A stretch of DNA of 64,000 bases from Heterobilharzia americana (taxonomy: Eukaryota > Platyhelminthes > Trematoda > Strigeidida > Schistosomatidae): contig OX104127.1 in the NCBI GenBank assembly GCA_944470555.2, positions 33,247,661 through 33,311,660 on the forward strand, given 5' to 3'. Under the pieces are notes generated by a model. It had not been told where the DNA came from. It worked only from the letters and a program-made list of their open reading frames with translations, and searched no databases. Positions within the stretch are counted from its first letter, which is position 1. Every line of letters starts with the position of its first letter. Both the position numbers and the translations under genes were made by a program. This document shows, piece after piece, positions 14,540 to 29,500 of the stretch.

Positions 14540-17500
14540 CGGGTGCTAAATTAGCTTCTCCATCGAAAACTCTGTATTCGAACACCCTTGGGCATTTTAG
14601 AGTCTATAGTGAAGAAGGAATCCACTCAGAAACCACGTGCACATTCGTGCAATGGGTGAAGTCTGATACTACCTGGCTGCCCATACTTCGGTAGGTCGAG
14701 CTGGGTTCGAATCCCTGATCCGTCAGTTGGAAATCATGCTCAAGGAAATGAACCACAGCTGCACAGCCCATAGAAAGGTATCGTGTGTATTGTGTACGAT
14801 GAGTCACACCCGTCAGGGCTATCCGCTCTTTCTATTCTTGGTTAGTTTTCTCATAAACGTGCTAAAGAAGGTCTTCCCCTCCTTATTTGACTTCATAAAG
14901 GTTGACATCGTCACAGAAGAATCATTAGTAAATCCAGCTTATGAAGATTTTATAATCCTATTTAGGATGTAAAGACGCCGACATGATGCAGTCATTTTAA
15001 CCGTTCACAACTTTTTTTTCCTTTTTCCTGCCTTTGAGGCAGTAAGCTTTTTACTAGGTCACCAATTAGCAAAATTAAGCTACTTTATTTCTCATCTTGA
15101 GTTGATTTACACAACTATATCAAAGTATTTAGTTGTTAATGAAACATCTTTCGTACCACCTTGTAAATTACCCTACCTTAAAAAACGTGTTTTTTCCAGA
15201 ATGTATACTTTGTGTTTAGATGACCAAATTCGCATCCGGTTCTGAATATTTAATTTGATGTTACATCTACTAAAAATGTATATCTTGAATATTTTTTTTA
15301 CTCTCTTTTTAATTCCTGATAACATTTTCTTCAATTCAGCGGAGTGAATGCGATGGTTTGGTATATAACGACTAAATGTTTTCGCTCTGGAAATTGGATT
15401 TTCCGTAGCCATTACGTTATGCAGTTTAAAAAAATCCATTGGTGATGATGATCTGGCTTCTATAAACTCAATACTAGCTAGTCATAGCAATGTCGTTTCA
15501 CTCATTCTGTTTATCCAACATGAGTTTCCTACAATTTTGGGCACCAAGAAATGCGCCCCATAACACAGTGTAGTCAGGTTTTGAGGGAATAAATAGAAAA
15601 GCATTATCATGATAAGAAAACCAGTCTTATATAGATTGGTTCGGAAAAATTTCATTTCTTTCGCAGTAATTTTAAACAATATGATAAGCAGAGACGTTGC
15701 AGCATAGTTGCTGTCGGTTTCAGTTTTGAACTATGTCTGATGTCATTTTCATCCAATGAGTTTGGTACTATGCAGTTGTAGCTCACCAACAAAAACGCAA
15801 GTCAAAACTACCTGTTCTCCATTTTTTACAGTATCATCGTGAGTGAACTACTTCACTGTCCGTTTCACCCAGCCTTAGGGGTAGTAAACCGGTGTGGAAG
15901 CAATTTATCGGACAATCGTAATACATGCCCAATTAACGGGATCTGTTATAATAAGATTGTCTCAATTGCTCAGTGATGTACTTTCTAGTAGCCAGACCTT
16001 AAAATTACCTACTTCCATCCAAAACCTACTATGGTGTGATCGATCTGGTTGTTTTTTATTAGGTCTCACGCAATTAATGTAGCTCATAACGTAGTACTTA
16101 AACCGGTACCGGTTTCAGTTACATTCTCTGAATTGCTCATGTAGAAGTAGCCGTAATTAAGCACATAAACCCACCGAACATTCTTGGCTGAATGATGACG
16201 AGTTTCACAGACATATGGAGGAATTTTCAGCATCAGAATGTTGTGACCCATTTTTAACAGCGTTTTGACAGCACCTCGGTCTGCTCTTTAATCTCTGTTT
16301 TTTTTTAAAATATATAAAGTTATATTGAATATAATTTGCTTCCATTTTCTCATTTTATTCAGACTGTACTAGGATTTTACGACTTTGTTACGTCAACACA
16401 ACATCGCACTATTTTAACAATGGTGCATAATTGTTTTGCGAATCTTCAACCAGCTGATTATGATTTAATTTCCAACTGTCTCCCTACATTAGCTGAGCAC
16501 CTAAAGGAGTCAGAACCGCGTTGTATTGAACGTGTTTGCAGTTGTTTTGTGCGCTTGATCAGCGCTTACCGCTTTGAACCAAATCTCCTCAAATGTATTG
16601 TTAGTAGTTGTAATTTGTTGACCAACCTTCAATCATTGGTAAGTTATTATACCAGTTCTTTATTGTGATATTGATTCTCGTTATTGAGATACTTTAGTGA
16701 CGGATGATTTTGCCTAGAATGACGATGAAAGATTGCCGATTAAAACACATTGTTCAGAGAACACAGTATCATCAAAACTGACTATTTTGCTAGAGGGAGA
16801 GAGCGGGAAAAAGTTGTAGCTTCGACTCATGCTGCATATTTCCCGCGAATTGAAACGGTTAGGTTTTTCAAAATTTCTATTCGCAACACTTTCAAAACTA
16901 TTCGAGTTTTGTTTTCTATACCTTCGTGTCAACTGACGGTATTTCATTTCGTAATAATGTAATGCAAGTATTCCGTCTTTTATCAATTTTGAAGCAAAAA
17001 ACTCTTAGAGTAATCTGTTTCGGTGTGGGGAGCCAGGAAATACTGACCGACCGTATGCTTCCGGTGGCGTACATAACCCCGCTAGTTAAGGAAGGGATAC
17101 TCGCCCATGCTTTTTTATATTCTCAGCCTTCACACCTACTAACGAGTTTGAAGTATTTATGGGGTGAGCTTTACCGATAGATGTCAATTTTGCTACATAA
17201 AGCAAATATACTGACTCAGTAACGTTTACCTTAAAGTAATCTTCTAATGGAGTGAATTATTCAATAAGTTTGACGTTGAATCAGATCGTTTTGTATACAT
17301 TGTACGTACTATCCAAATAAACCTATTTGTATGAAATCTTAGTGCTGTTAATTGCTTTATTGCCAGCTTAAAATCTACAAATTTTCTCCCTTTCATGGGA
17401 ATTAGAAATGCACATGTTCCATGTGAATGATATACTTTCTTGCAAACAAGGTTTGGTGAGTTTTAGAAATAGTTGCTAGCCAACTGAAAAAGTACTTTAT

Positions 17501-20500
17501 CAAGACACTATTTTTTGTACATCGGCTTGTAAATGTTCAGTGATTTCACACAGCAATACTTTAGTAAAAAGGTTTTGAGTATACGAAACCGGTGGAATTC
17601 AGCGTTAAATGTGTACTGTTTCTCCTTATACTTTAACTCTCTGTCATATGGAATATTTGTCAAAGAAACGTCCTCCATTCTCAACTTTTACCGAGTAGTC
17701 ATTCTTCATAATGTTAATTTCCATTCTCATTTCATCGTAATGACCATCTGTATGATTTTCATTACGTAAATTACAATAATTGTCATGTAGTGATGAGAAA
17801 ATCCGAGTGGGCGCACTCACTCCGCTTTTTTCTCTTATTGATTAAAGTTATCTATTCAAACCAGAAGTTGTAAATCATTCCTGTTATTCATTACATCTTT
17901 TCGCTATACCGCATATTTTTCGTGTTCTGAATTCACATTGATAGATGAGAAGTATGCGATAAATAGTTCTAGTTAATATTATCTCCGAGCTTTTGAGGTT
18001 TCTTGGGCATTCGGATTCTGACAGCCAATTGATGCTTATCGAGAATATTCAACTCCAGACAACTAGCGTCTTTATTCTGAACTTCTCCGCTTATCAGTGT
18101 TTCCTGCCGATCCTTGGTTCTTACCATCCAAACACATTTTCCAATTGATTTGTAGCAGATTAACAGTTTTATATAAATTACAGTCAGTGATTCACTTTTA
18201 TACTGCCTTTTTTCATAGCTCACTTTAACACCATCAGTTTTGTCCAGTATTCATGAAGTAATTGAGATACTAGCAACACTGTGCGCAAGCTGTCCAGATT
18301 TAGCAGTGGATTTGATTAGGCAAAGTAAGTTCACAAATTATCATTATGTTTTGGTTTTAAGTGTAAACTGAATTTGAAAAGTATTCATTTGAAATTAATC
18401 TCTTAGACAGTATATTAACTTACATTTCACTGAGCAGATTTACCTGAGGCGAATTTGTACATAAGCAACAAATGTAGCTTTCAATTATTATTATTATTAT
18501 TTCCCAATATCCTGGCTAACAGAAAATATCTGGTCTAATATTGTAATATGAATATTTCCTAACGAATTGGTATGTTTCTGTATATTTCCCTACCAAACTA
18601 GTTGTCATTTTTATTAAGTAATTCGCTAGAGATTAAATGTCTTAAACCGTACAAAAACGAACAAATGTCCTGTCAATTACTGATATGAGTATTTGATACA
18701 ATGCAGCTCAACTTGGTACTTGATTGGGCACTTGACCATGAGCCACATTGTGTTAGGGTTTATGATAATACGCGGTCGCTTAGACGGAAGCACGTCAAGC
18801 GGAGTTTGAACCCAGTACCTATTGCTTGAAATTCGAGTGCTTCATGACGCACAACCCATGTGAATATTTTACAGAATGAGAAGTGTTTTATAAACTACAA
18901 TTGACCAAGTCACGTGTATTGTCTGATTGAAATTTACATCTTCACAGTTTTCAGGCTTTCAGTTTATTCGATATTTTTTCACTCTCTTTTGATTAGATAT
19001 CTCAAATACCATATACACTATTTTATTGGGAGTAAATCCAGAAACTGAAACTAACTGGTTCACTCTAACAACTTGTTTCAAAGGATTAACAGTTGCAAAT
19101 CTAGTTCCGAATCCATCAATTAATAAGCGTCTTCGTGCTCGTTCTCACTCTGGTGAACCATTTAAAACATCATCGTCAACATTGTCAGGTTCAACGCACT
19201 CATCATCGAATAAACATTATGGTGTTGGGTCGATGTATTCATCTGACATATTGCAGTCTACTAGTCTACCATTTGGTTGGCAATCTTTAATGATAACTAG
19301 TTCACCTTTATTGAATCCCACTGTACCAAATACACCAAATTTATCAATAAATCAAAGAAGCCCAGATGATGTACAGGCGATAGTGTACTTGATCAGGTAA
19401 CGGATAAAAATCTATCTCATTCAACCTTTCTTTTATTCGTTACCTTTTGAAATTGACCTTTTTTTCTGACCATACTGGAAGGGAATTTTCAAAGTGGATA
19501 TGTCAGCTGTTAATGTTGTTAGTAATGAATTGTACTGTATTAAATCAGTTTATTTCATGCACAAAATGCCAAGTATTTTTATAAGTTCATTTGGCAGTTA
19601 TTCTATTGGCAATATAGCCTTGTATACGGAATGAATTGCTTATTGTCTGTGATTAATTCACTACCACGATATTGGTTAACGATGGTACGTGTAGAATGAT
19701 TTTTTTTTTAGTGCATATTATAAAGAATCATTATGAGAGTTGTCAGTTCACTTTTAAACTCAATTTTTTTGACTCGTCATTGTCAAAGTTAAAGCCAAAT
19801 GCGGAAGGCTTGCAAATATTTTATCATCGTTACTCTATGCATTTTTCAAGATTTCTATAAATAATATCACATATGTTGTTTCACAAAAGTTGTAGTTCGA
19901 GCTTTTTCAAAACTTCTGCAAGTTTTCCACTGGACTGTTTGGGTGAAATCTGTATATTTTATTCTGCGAATAACATTTGAATTTCTGATGTCATTATCAA
20001 AGCCGGATCACAATTTCGAGGTTTATCGTCACAGAAATTCTTCTGATTACGAGGAAGTTTGCATATACTCAAAGTCTTGGAAAACAACATGCACTCAAAC
20101 ATTGCTGTAAGAAATTCAGACCGGTCAACTGTTATATGATTCTAAAGCTTATTGTCACCAGACGATTCAATGGCTTAAAAGATTAAAGAGGGAGATGCTT
20201 CTTCAGAAACTTCATAGCATTCCTCCCTTTCACTAGCCTTAATAAAACACAAAGTACAATGGCAGCAGAGACTACACGAGCTAACCATGGAGTCTCTAGA
20301 AACTTCAAGAACGAACTTGCCAATTCATAATATTGGCTGGCCATACTTGGGTTCCGTATGCGTGTCTTGCAAACACATGCCCTAAGATGTCAAAGTTTTG
20401 ACTATTAAAGCTTGCTCGAACTGACGGGGAGTGCATGCATTGAATGCTTTGCTGTGTCGTTTGGAAGGCAGTTCCAAGGGACCAGATGTGCTTTTTTGTG

Positions 20501-23500
20501 AACACATACCGTTGTCAAGGACTACAGGGCTGAGGTATTTCAGTCGACGTAAGTATATTGATAAAAAAACATGAACTAAGATTAAATGGGAGTCATGCTG
20601 GAGGTTGAGAATGATCTCAGGTAGCTTGGATACTGACGTAGTTGTGAGGGTGGTTGGGACTTCCCCTTTGTTTATTCGGTACAGCGTTACCCGAAAAAGA
20701 TGTTGATCACACACAACTTTTTTTGGAAATTTCATCGTTTCTTCAACTCGCGTACAAATATAATCTTGGCATCTTATGTTTTGTTGTGTGTGAGCTATTT
20801 GAGTGGAATCTATCTGTTTAAAAAACATTTCATTGACAATCTGTTTACTTTTCTAGTGAACTGCTTCCACCAATCTCTATTCAATCAAAATCATCTACCT
20901 TATACTTGAATACACCACAAAGATCATCTGATTTAATTGCCTCTGATGTTCATTTTGGATCAGGAGTTAATTTGAATTCTATGTTTTCCAGAAGTGATTC
21001 CGGTTTGTGTACTCCAGAACAGTTGACTGCTGGGACAGTATTTTTCCCTGATACAAGCAATTTCCAAGTTAGTAGTTTTTATCGCTTATTGTTTATATGT
21101 CTAATTATGAAATTATATTTGTGGTACTTGTTATCACTTTCCTATACGAGTTTTACCTGGAAAATTCTATTTATTTGATATTTTCTGTGGCATTATAGGT
21201 AGTTAAATTTCAGCTTAGTTGGTGAGGTATTTGACCGTTTGTCTATTGATTGGCTTTTAGTATCTGCTTTCAACTCAGTCATGTTTTTTCCACCGTAGTC
21301 CACCTTATCGGATATCGTATTTTTCAGTTCTTTTGTACTTTGTAGCATTCTATATTCTGAAATCTGCTTGTTTATGAGGTACTTTTCTACTCTGAATTTA
21401 TGGTTGGAGCAATACTAAAAAATCGCTTTGTTGTCCTAATCAGGCTGGGAGCAACTTCTACGATTTGTTGGATTTCACATGTTTTGTTGAGAAAGAGTAT
21501 CACCATATATATAAGTCCATGTAGCGTACTATCTTATGAATAACTTTTCTTTCGAGATTTCTTGATGATTCAAAGTTCAAACTTTTTGTACTGTGATGTA
21601 CTAAATATATGTATATCTTTAAACTGCTATGAAAGGACTAATTCGTTTTCCCTTTTTCCATCTATCTAAATTTACATAACTTACAATATCAAGAACATTT
21701 CTTTTTAAAGATAAGTGGACTATTTAGCTCATCTCACTTTTAACTATTTAAGGATTTCAAAGGCTCTGATAGCTTGTACGGTTTACAGAAAAGTCACAAC
21801 TAAATTTGTAAATTGTGTCATTTAGGGATACACTTTCTTACAGGATAGTCGCTGAAACTGTGCCCAAGTAGTGTGTATCATTTTTTATTTCACTGGTCTG
21901 AGGTCTAAGTTGATGTATATATATTCGTCTATCACTTCACCTATTTCTCTTCGGTTGCCTATTCTCTATCTATGGTTTTTATAGAATAGGTTGAACTCGG
22001 TAAAGTACTTGAACTCTTACTCAGTTATTTGTATAACTTTACTTATCCTCATCGTCAACGCCTTTAAAAAGTATCTGAAATTCAGCCTATACCTCTTATT
22101 GTCGCAAACTGTCATTTGTTTACCTTTTCGTTATTCATATTATCTGATAACTTTGGCGTGAATAAGGATATCTACACCTTAACCAATGACGTTACATTCA
22201 CATCATCCTACTCATTGATATATATATACTAAACTTTTATATATTCTCAGTATAATTAAAAACGGTATTCTACAATTGATTTCAGGTTCAGTCTTCGAAG
22301 ATAAAAATTCTGGAAGTTCATCATCCGTTTCATCTAATTCATCAAGTACCTTATTACAGGGTTCATTTGATTCTATCAACTTATCCCAAAGTGGTAGTTC
22401 TCAGTCTCAGATAGTAGATCCTCGTGCAATTCTGTTACACGATGAATGTAAACAACTTCAGAATCACTTACACGCTATAATTTATAATCAAGAAGATTCC
22501 AAAACTACCCATTGCACTCAAACTAGAAGACGTTCTATTCATCAAAAACATGGAGATGACAACAATGGTAGTAAACAACCTGCTTATGAACGGAACAATT
22601 CAACAGTTCACCGTTCTCATGGAAGCATTGAAAACAATTCCAATTTGAAATGCACTGAAGCCTTACAAATGGTGCAAATACTACTACCGCTACTTTTCGA
22701 GATATTCACTGAAACTACGAAAACACAAACACGTTTATTGTGTTTGGAAGCTATACAACGGTAAGTTGCACCTGTACATTGGTTCATCATTCTGAAGTAT
22801 CATAATTTGTTCATGAGATGCACTACTGATACTTCATCAGTAACGAGTTTAGAAGCGTCAGTTCGATTTCTGTCCAGAAGTTGTGGTCTTTGTATTTGCA
22901 TTTCCTTTACTTGAAATAAGCGAGTGATGTCGTCATAAGGTTCAAACTGGTAATGCACGGTTGAATTCATATTCCATTTTTAAAAACTATTTGACTTCTT
23001 AGAAAAAAAGCCTGCTTGAAAATTATGAAGGTTGAATGAATCATTTTTTTGATCTCGATTTTATATCTCATAACTGACTTCATCAAAGAACTGTTTGGAA
23101 TGATCTTTGCATACAAACTTTTTTTTCGTTGGAAGAAATGGACACATCTCGTTGTGGTAACATTCCACCTAATCTGATTTTTGAATGTAATGCAACCGTT
23201 AAATTATTCGTTATCGAAGATTTCATGTAGAAACTATCTTCAATTGTACATCGCTGATGGCTTACTTAAAAATATTAAGAAATCGAAAAACGAAATACAA
23301 CCTAACTTAGATTTTCCACTTGGAGAAGATTTTCGACACCCGCATACATTGTATGTAAATGGCTGTAAATCATCTAAAGAACTCTTCCTCAGCTATATTA
23401 TGAAATGAGATATTTTTAGTGAATAGTATTTATTTTGAATCACAAAGTTCACAATATAATTAAATCAATTAGGTAGTCGATTCTCAACGGCTACATCATA

Positions 23501-26500
23501 AGTTCATCACGCTTTTGTAATTTGAACTGCTTGCTTACCTGTTATTTCAATACGCTTCATATCGAGTACATGAATCTTAGATGACTAACTTGCTTCTCTA
23601 GGTATAACAAATAATTGCAAGGGGAAGTACTCAATTATTGCGAATTTGTATACCCGAATCAGCCGAAGCAATGATTTCATTGTTGAACGATCTATACAGA
23701 ATTATGCATGCATTTGTTTGGGATCAGTTTCCATTTCAGTTAGTCTACCTATTTTCTATAGCTGTACTTGATTATTAAATAAAAAACTGAGTACAGCACT
23801 TACATGTTACAAAAGGACTGAAGTGTATGTCTCATTATGCTGTACTTAAAAAGTGGTTATTTTATTAATTAGTCAGTCAAGGAAAAATGACATGCTGGTT
23901 AGCCACTCAACCGTGTTGCTTGTTGTCCTGTTGAAAATTGATGTTTAGCATTAGATCATAAAGCTGGGTTGGGTTAATTTTCCCTGTAGTGAACGTTAAA
24001 AATAGCTGTAATAAAGTATCTCTCATGTTTCTTAAGGGAAATAAATCACTTTTCACTCACAAACGGCACATAATTGAAATTCCCAGTAAGTAAGTAATAT
24101 GACTTGAATTTAGATATATCCATTTCGGTTTTACCACAAAACCTGACCACGTTCAAATTTACCAAATACCTGTTTTCAGTGCCACATTGGGAACAGAAAC
24201 TAGGAGAATAAAATTGTGTTGTCTTATGCTTGAAACAATGCCTAATTAGCATATATACGGAAGCTGAACCCTCCTATCTTTGTAAATCAACATAATGACA
24301 ATTGTTTTTGTCCTTACAAACACAATCTTCAGCAGACGTTTTACGCAGATTATTCTGTAGTTATTTTTATAATACATCATTAATTCATCAATAACATCTC
24401 ATCACTAATGGTGTGATTTGAAGGTTCACTAGCCGACAGTAGTTTTCTGTTTATAGTAACCTTTATAGACCACGTGTGCCACTACTATTTCACCTCTTGA
24501 AAGTAAGAAATAAGTGTGTGACGAAATAATTTTTTAAAATAAGCATTTTAAGGATTCAGTTGCTTCTCAACCTGTTAGTGTAGTTAACTTTACCACAGAT
24601 CTCAACAAGTATGTGCCTGATCACTAACTGGTGTATGACCACCAACACTGTAATTGCAGGATTTGCGTTTAGGTTTATTAAAGAGAACCATTGTTCACTA
24701 CTTAAGGTTTCACGGTACTATTTTCATAATTCTCTTGTGGAAAATTAGGCTTTTATAATGCAAACTTTGTTTTATTTTGTTACAGAATGATATATTATTC
24801 AAGTCCCTTATTGTTAGCAAAAGTTATTCATCCACGATTGATTTGCAGTCATATTGCTGGTATGCTCAATAGTCCTGAAAAACGTGTTATCTTAATGGCT
24901 TTGCAAATATCTTTGATGCTTCTTGATCGAATTCCGTTTGTATTCGCTACACATTTTCGGAAAGAAGGTATTTTACATCGCATTGACCAACTAATGTTAC
25001 GTTTAACCAAAATTGACTCGACTAATTCACAATATAGATCTAGTGATAATGATATTACTCTGAAACGTGAACTAATTTCCAATAAATCTGTCTCGAAAGC
25101 ATCGAATTTGTCAAGTGATTCAAGTAACATAGCATATGTACCAGGTGATAACTACACCAGTGGCCGGTCTACAAATAGTCATTCTTGTCGTTCCGAAGAG
25201 CATAAGTCTAAACGCCGGTCACTTTCAGTTAACCCTTCTGGACATCGTTCAGAGGTAAGTATGTTCTAGTTATCATGATATTTCGTTGTAAAAAGATAAA
25301 ATGACGGAATCATGTTTTTGCTTTCAATCTTATGTTCCTTTAAAAAGATTCAGCTTGGTGTGCTCATATATAGAGATTATTTCTTTAAAATTTTGAGTTT
25401 ACAAAAGCAACTCTATCACATGCTGGTTATTTTATTGACTTCAACTGAGTTTACTCTTTGAATATGTTAAACGGAATTTTATTGTCGAATATATTTGCGT
25501 TTAAAAATGATGAAACCCTCTAGTTCATATTATAAACATCTAAGCCATAGTTTTTACGAATGTCCTGAAAGAAGTTGAGCGCCGAGTCAGGTTGATTCAC
25601 TATATGGGAAAATCATAGTTTCCAGCCTTCCACTTGTAATTTTTTCACTCAACGATTTGTATCAAGTCCTAGTGAATGCATGATTTAACAAGTCTCTATA
25701 AAACATTGAATATCCTATGGTTTTGCTATCGGTTACTATTAAATGTCAATGGAATGTTTAAACGTCTGATTTACGTAATTATTGTTATTTATTTTTTCTT
25801 CTATGTGTACTCACTGTGACATTCCATGAAAGGCTTAGTCACTTTAACTGGATTTTGTCCTGTAGATCGTGATCACATTATTAGCATGAGTTATAAACTG
25901 GCTTCTCTCATATTAGATTACTAATGTGAGAATAAAAATTTATTATTTGATTTTTCTCGAAAATGTATGCTGTAGCCTCATATGGAAGGAAACAATACGT
26001 ACAACCAGTCTGTTTTACTTGATTTGGCCACACCATCCAGTCAGTCAGCACAGACGAGTTCGAATATGAGTACGAGTCATCAGATAAAGCGCCATACAGC
26101 AGAAATATCCGATCCATCGAATCATCCTCACATAGCAGATTCTCCACTCTTTTCATTAAATGAAAGGTTAGTGAATGTCATCTTTCATTCAATACCAATT
26201 TGATTTGTTATTTTCGTGTGTTGACATTTTGAACCGTGGGCTTGTTAGAGAATATGTGTGTTCCATGAAATCTGTGAAAGTGCATATGTGTCGTGTTAAT
26301 TGATATTATTACTGACAACAAGTGTCAAGCAGGTTTTCACTTAAGGCTTCCTTCCCGAAAATTGAACTAAGATTTCGTTTCACAATTAACTAAATTTATG
26401 AAAGTTATGACGTGAATAATCACAGCTTTTATTAGTTTTAATACTATTAATTATATGCTTATAGGCATTTCGTGTATTAAAGTGTGACTTACCTTGAAGA

Positions 26501-29500
26501 TGCTCGGTTGTAACGGTATTGTAGTACTGTTTCATCTACGTCAATTTGTAAGGTGGGTAAATACGTATATTCTTCATCTGAAATCGCACTTGAAAGAAAG
26601 CTGTAGGTGATACAGTTGTGTTAAATAATCTTGTTTAAAGGTCTGAGTGATTAAATGTTGTGTACAACTTTGGACTAATATGCTATAAAACATAAAACAG
26701 ACAAAATTAATGTAGGACCTTTCATAGAAGCTCATCTACACCTCTGAGATATATTTCAGACCACATCGCTAGTATGCTTCGACCACCGATTTTGGTTGTC
26801 ACATAGATCTCAGGCCAATAGTCAGAGAATTCATTGACCGATACAAATTTTCAGTCTGACCACCTATAATCTTTTCCTAGCCTAAGCATTCGTGGCGTGT
26901 GTCTTTGCCACCTAAGTCTCGATGAGATTTTACAACTTCATAAGAGAGAAAGAGAGATGAAGATACAACTCAGCCATCATGTTCACATTCATGTAGTAGG
27001 CGATAGGCTGCACCTAACATATCAAGGCTAGTAATACTGCATAAGCCTTAAACCCCTCCACTACCTAAGATTCTACGTTAAAATCCTGCGTCATTAGTGT
27101 GAAAGTTTCACGACAAACGGCCTATCATGCGAGAGCAACGGTGGTAGAATGCCTGAAGCCTTCCCCTGTCGTTCGCCGTCAGTGGTTGTGTTTAACATCC
27201 ATATAGTAGTAAAGAGTGAACTTCTGTGCAGCACGCTCAGCCCATAATGGAAAGTAGGATATCTCACCACTTCTATATATGGGGTTAGTTGGAAAAAGTA
27301 GGTCGAGTCTTTTATGTCCATTTCAAAATCTCATCGATTACGACTAGTCCAACTTATGAAGTAGCAATAGGCTATTTTGGGATCAGAATAATACTGATGT
27401 TCCTTTCAAACAACTTCATGCAATCATTCAGTGGGTTAGCGCAAATGAAAGTGGCTTATGTTAAGTGCCTTAACCGTCAGTCGGTTATCATTACTCAACA
27501 TCGCGCCCAGTAATTGGACGCACTACTTGAGGTGTGTGTGGTCCTGAGGAAATTCGAGGGTGTAAGGACCTGACATACATCCACATACAGTCTGTTCATG
27601 GGGAAATTATTATTATTTAGTTGTTTTATAATCTCACCATTTTGCACTTTATCCTAGGTAGCTTAATTTGGTTCCGTGTTTTATGTTTTCTTGTACTTTC
27701 AGAGATCCTTTGCTCAAGTCTATCTGTTTTGTTTGTGAGAGCTTACAAGCACGTATTCAAGTTTTGTTGAAATCTCTGGAATCCCACGCTGATGTTCAAA
27801 AAATTGATCATGATGAAGAAAATAAAGCTGGTTTCTCATCTTGTGATCCTGTATATCATGATCTCATTGATTTAATGCCCATTCTAAAAGGTATCGCTCA
27901 TCAGTTAACTTCTGATGCTCCAAATCTGTGGATTCGAGGTTTAAATCAGTTGATAGGCTTATTTAACCCTGGGAAAAAAACATCAGAGATTAGTGAACCA
28001 CCATCACCGTTTGAGTTACAAGAAAGTGGTGTAACAAATGCACTGTTGAACTTCCTTACGTTGCCTGACAATCGTGAAATTCGTTTGTGGATAATGTTTA
28101 GGGTAAGTTTAGGTTGTTATGCCCGTTAATTATCTTGCTAAAAATTTGTTATTCTTTTTCCATGATTCATTTTTAAGTTGAATGAATGTGAAACTTTGCT
28201 ATGGTTGATTCATTGCTCTTACTACAGGCTTCTTTTATCTGACTGTTACGCATATTGAGCAAACTTGATTTGAAATTTCAACGTTTCATTGAAAAATGAA
28301 AAGCTTTCCTTAGGTTATTTGTTGATTTTCATTTATGTTTACTGACATAGTGTTATAGACTGTACTCAAAATTCATTTCACAGCCTTCAGTGGTAATCTT
28401 TATCACTCTTGTTCTGATTAAAGTATTTCCATGGCTTAATGAAAATGGTATAAATCTTTCTAAGTTTATTAGCTAATATCAACAAGAACATTAAAGGTAA
28501 AGGTAAAGCATCATCTTGTTGATTTACTCAAATTAGCTTTCGTAGCCGGTGAAACCTTATCGTCATGGATAGCTGGAATGTATTTTCTTTTGATTAGCAT
28601 TTTGTAACTGTTTAATGTTTTCATTTATTAAACGAAAATCCATAAATAATTAAGATGTCTGAATGTTTGCACTATCCATATTTTATGCCGTTAATAATGG
28701 GAAGTATATCTTCTCGCTTTGTCTAACGTCAACATTCATTCATTTTTATTCTATTATGTATTTGATTTATGTATCATAAAAATGAAAAGAAAGTTGTCTT
28801 GTCTTAACGGGTTTGATTGGTTATTTTTTGCAATCAGCTTGATTAATGTAACAAAATTATACACAGTAACAACACTGTAGTGAAGTTTAAACTGACCAAC
28901 ATTTTTCATGATTTGCATAACTGTCGATGGATAAACTTTGAATATTCGTAACAACGTAACGATTGTTAACTAACTGTCGAATAAAATGACTTACAACCAA
29001 GGATAACTTGACATTAGTGTGTCGCATGTTATCCAACTAAATTACAGATGATTAAGAGCAGGATGAAGGAGAACATGAATAGTATTACCGGAGAAATTCA
29101 CTTTGTTAAACATAGATTATTCAGTTGAATTATACTGTAGAATTGGTTTTGTGCATATGAGCATATGCAAACCAACCTTGTAACTGACTGACTGGTTAAG
29201 TCAAAATGTGACAACTTAAAGCATCATTTTTCTGAAGAGCAAGTGAAAGAAGTAAGATTGAGATGAAACAGGAAAACAATGGATGCATATGACTACGTTG
29301 AAAGCAGTTTTATTTTTTTAAGTGAAATAAAGTGGTAAATCTCACTGTCTTTTGGAATGAATTCGAGGGTGTTGGATATCATTATCAATGTTTATGACAG
29401 TTGCATATATACCCTTTGCCTACCCACTTTTCTGCAACTTGCTGGAAAAAGTCGTGATTCAAGAATTATTTTACACCTTGGTTTTTAAACTCATTATTGT

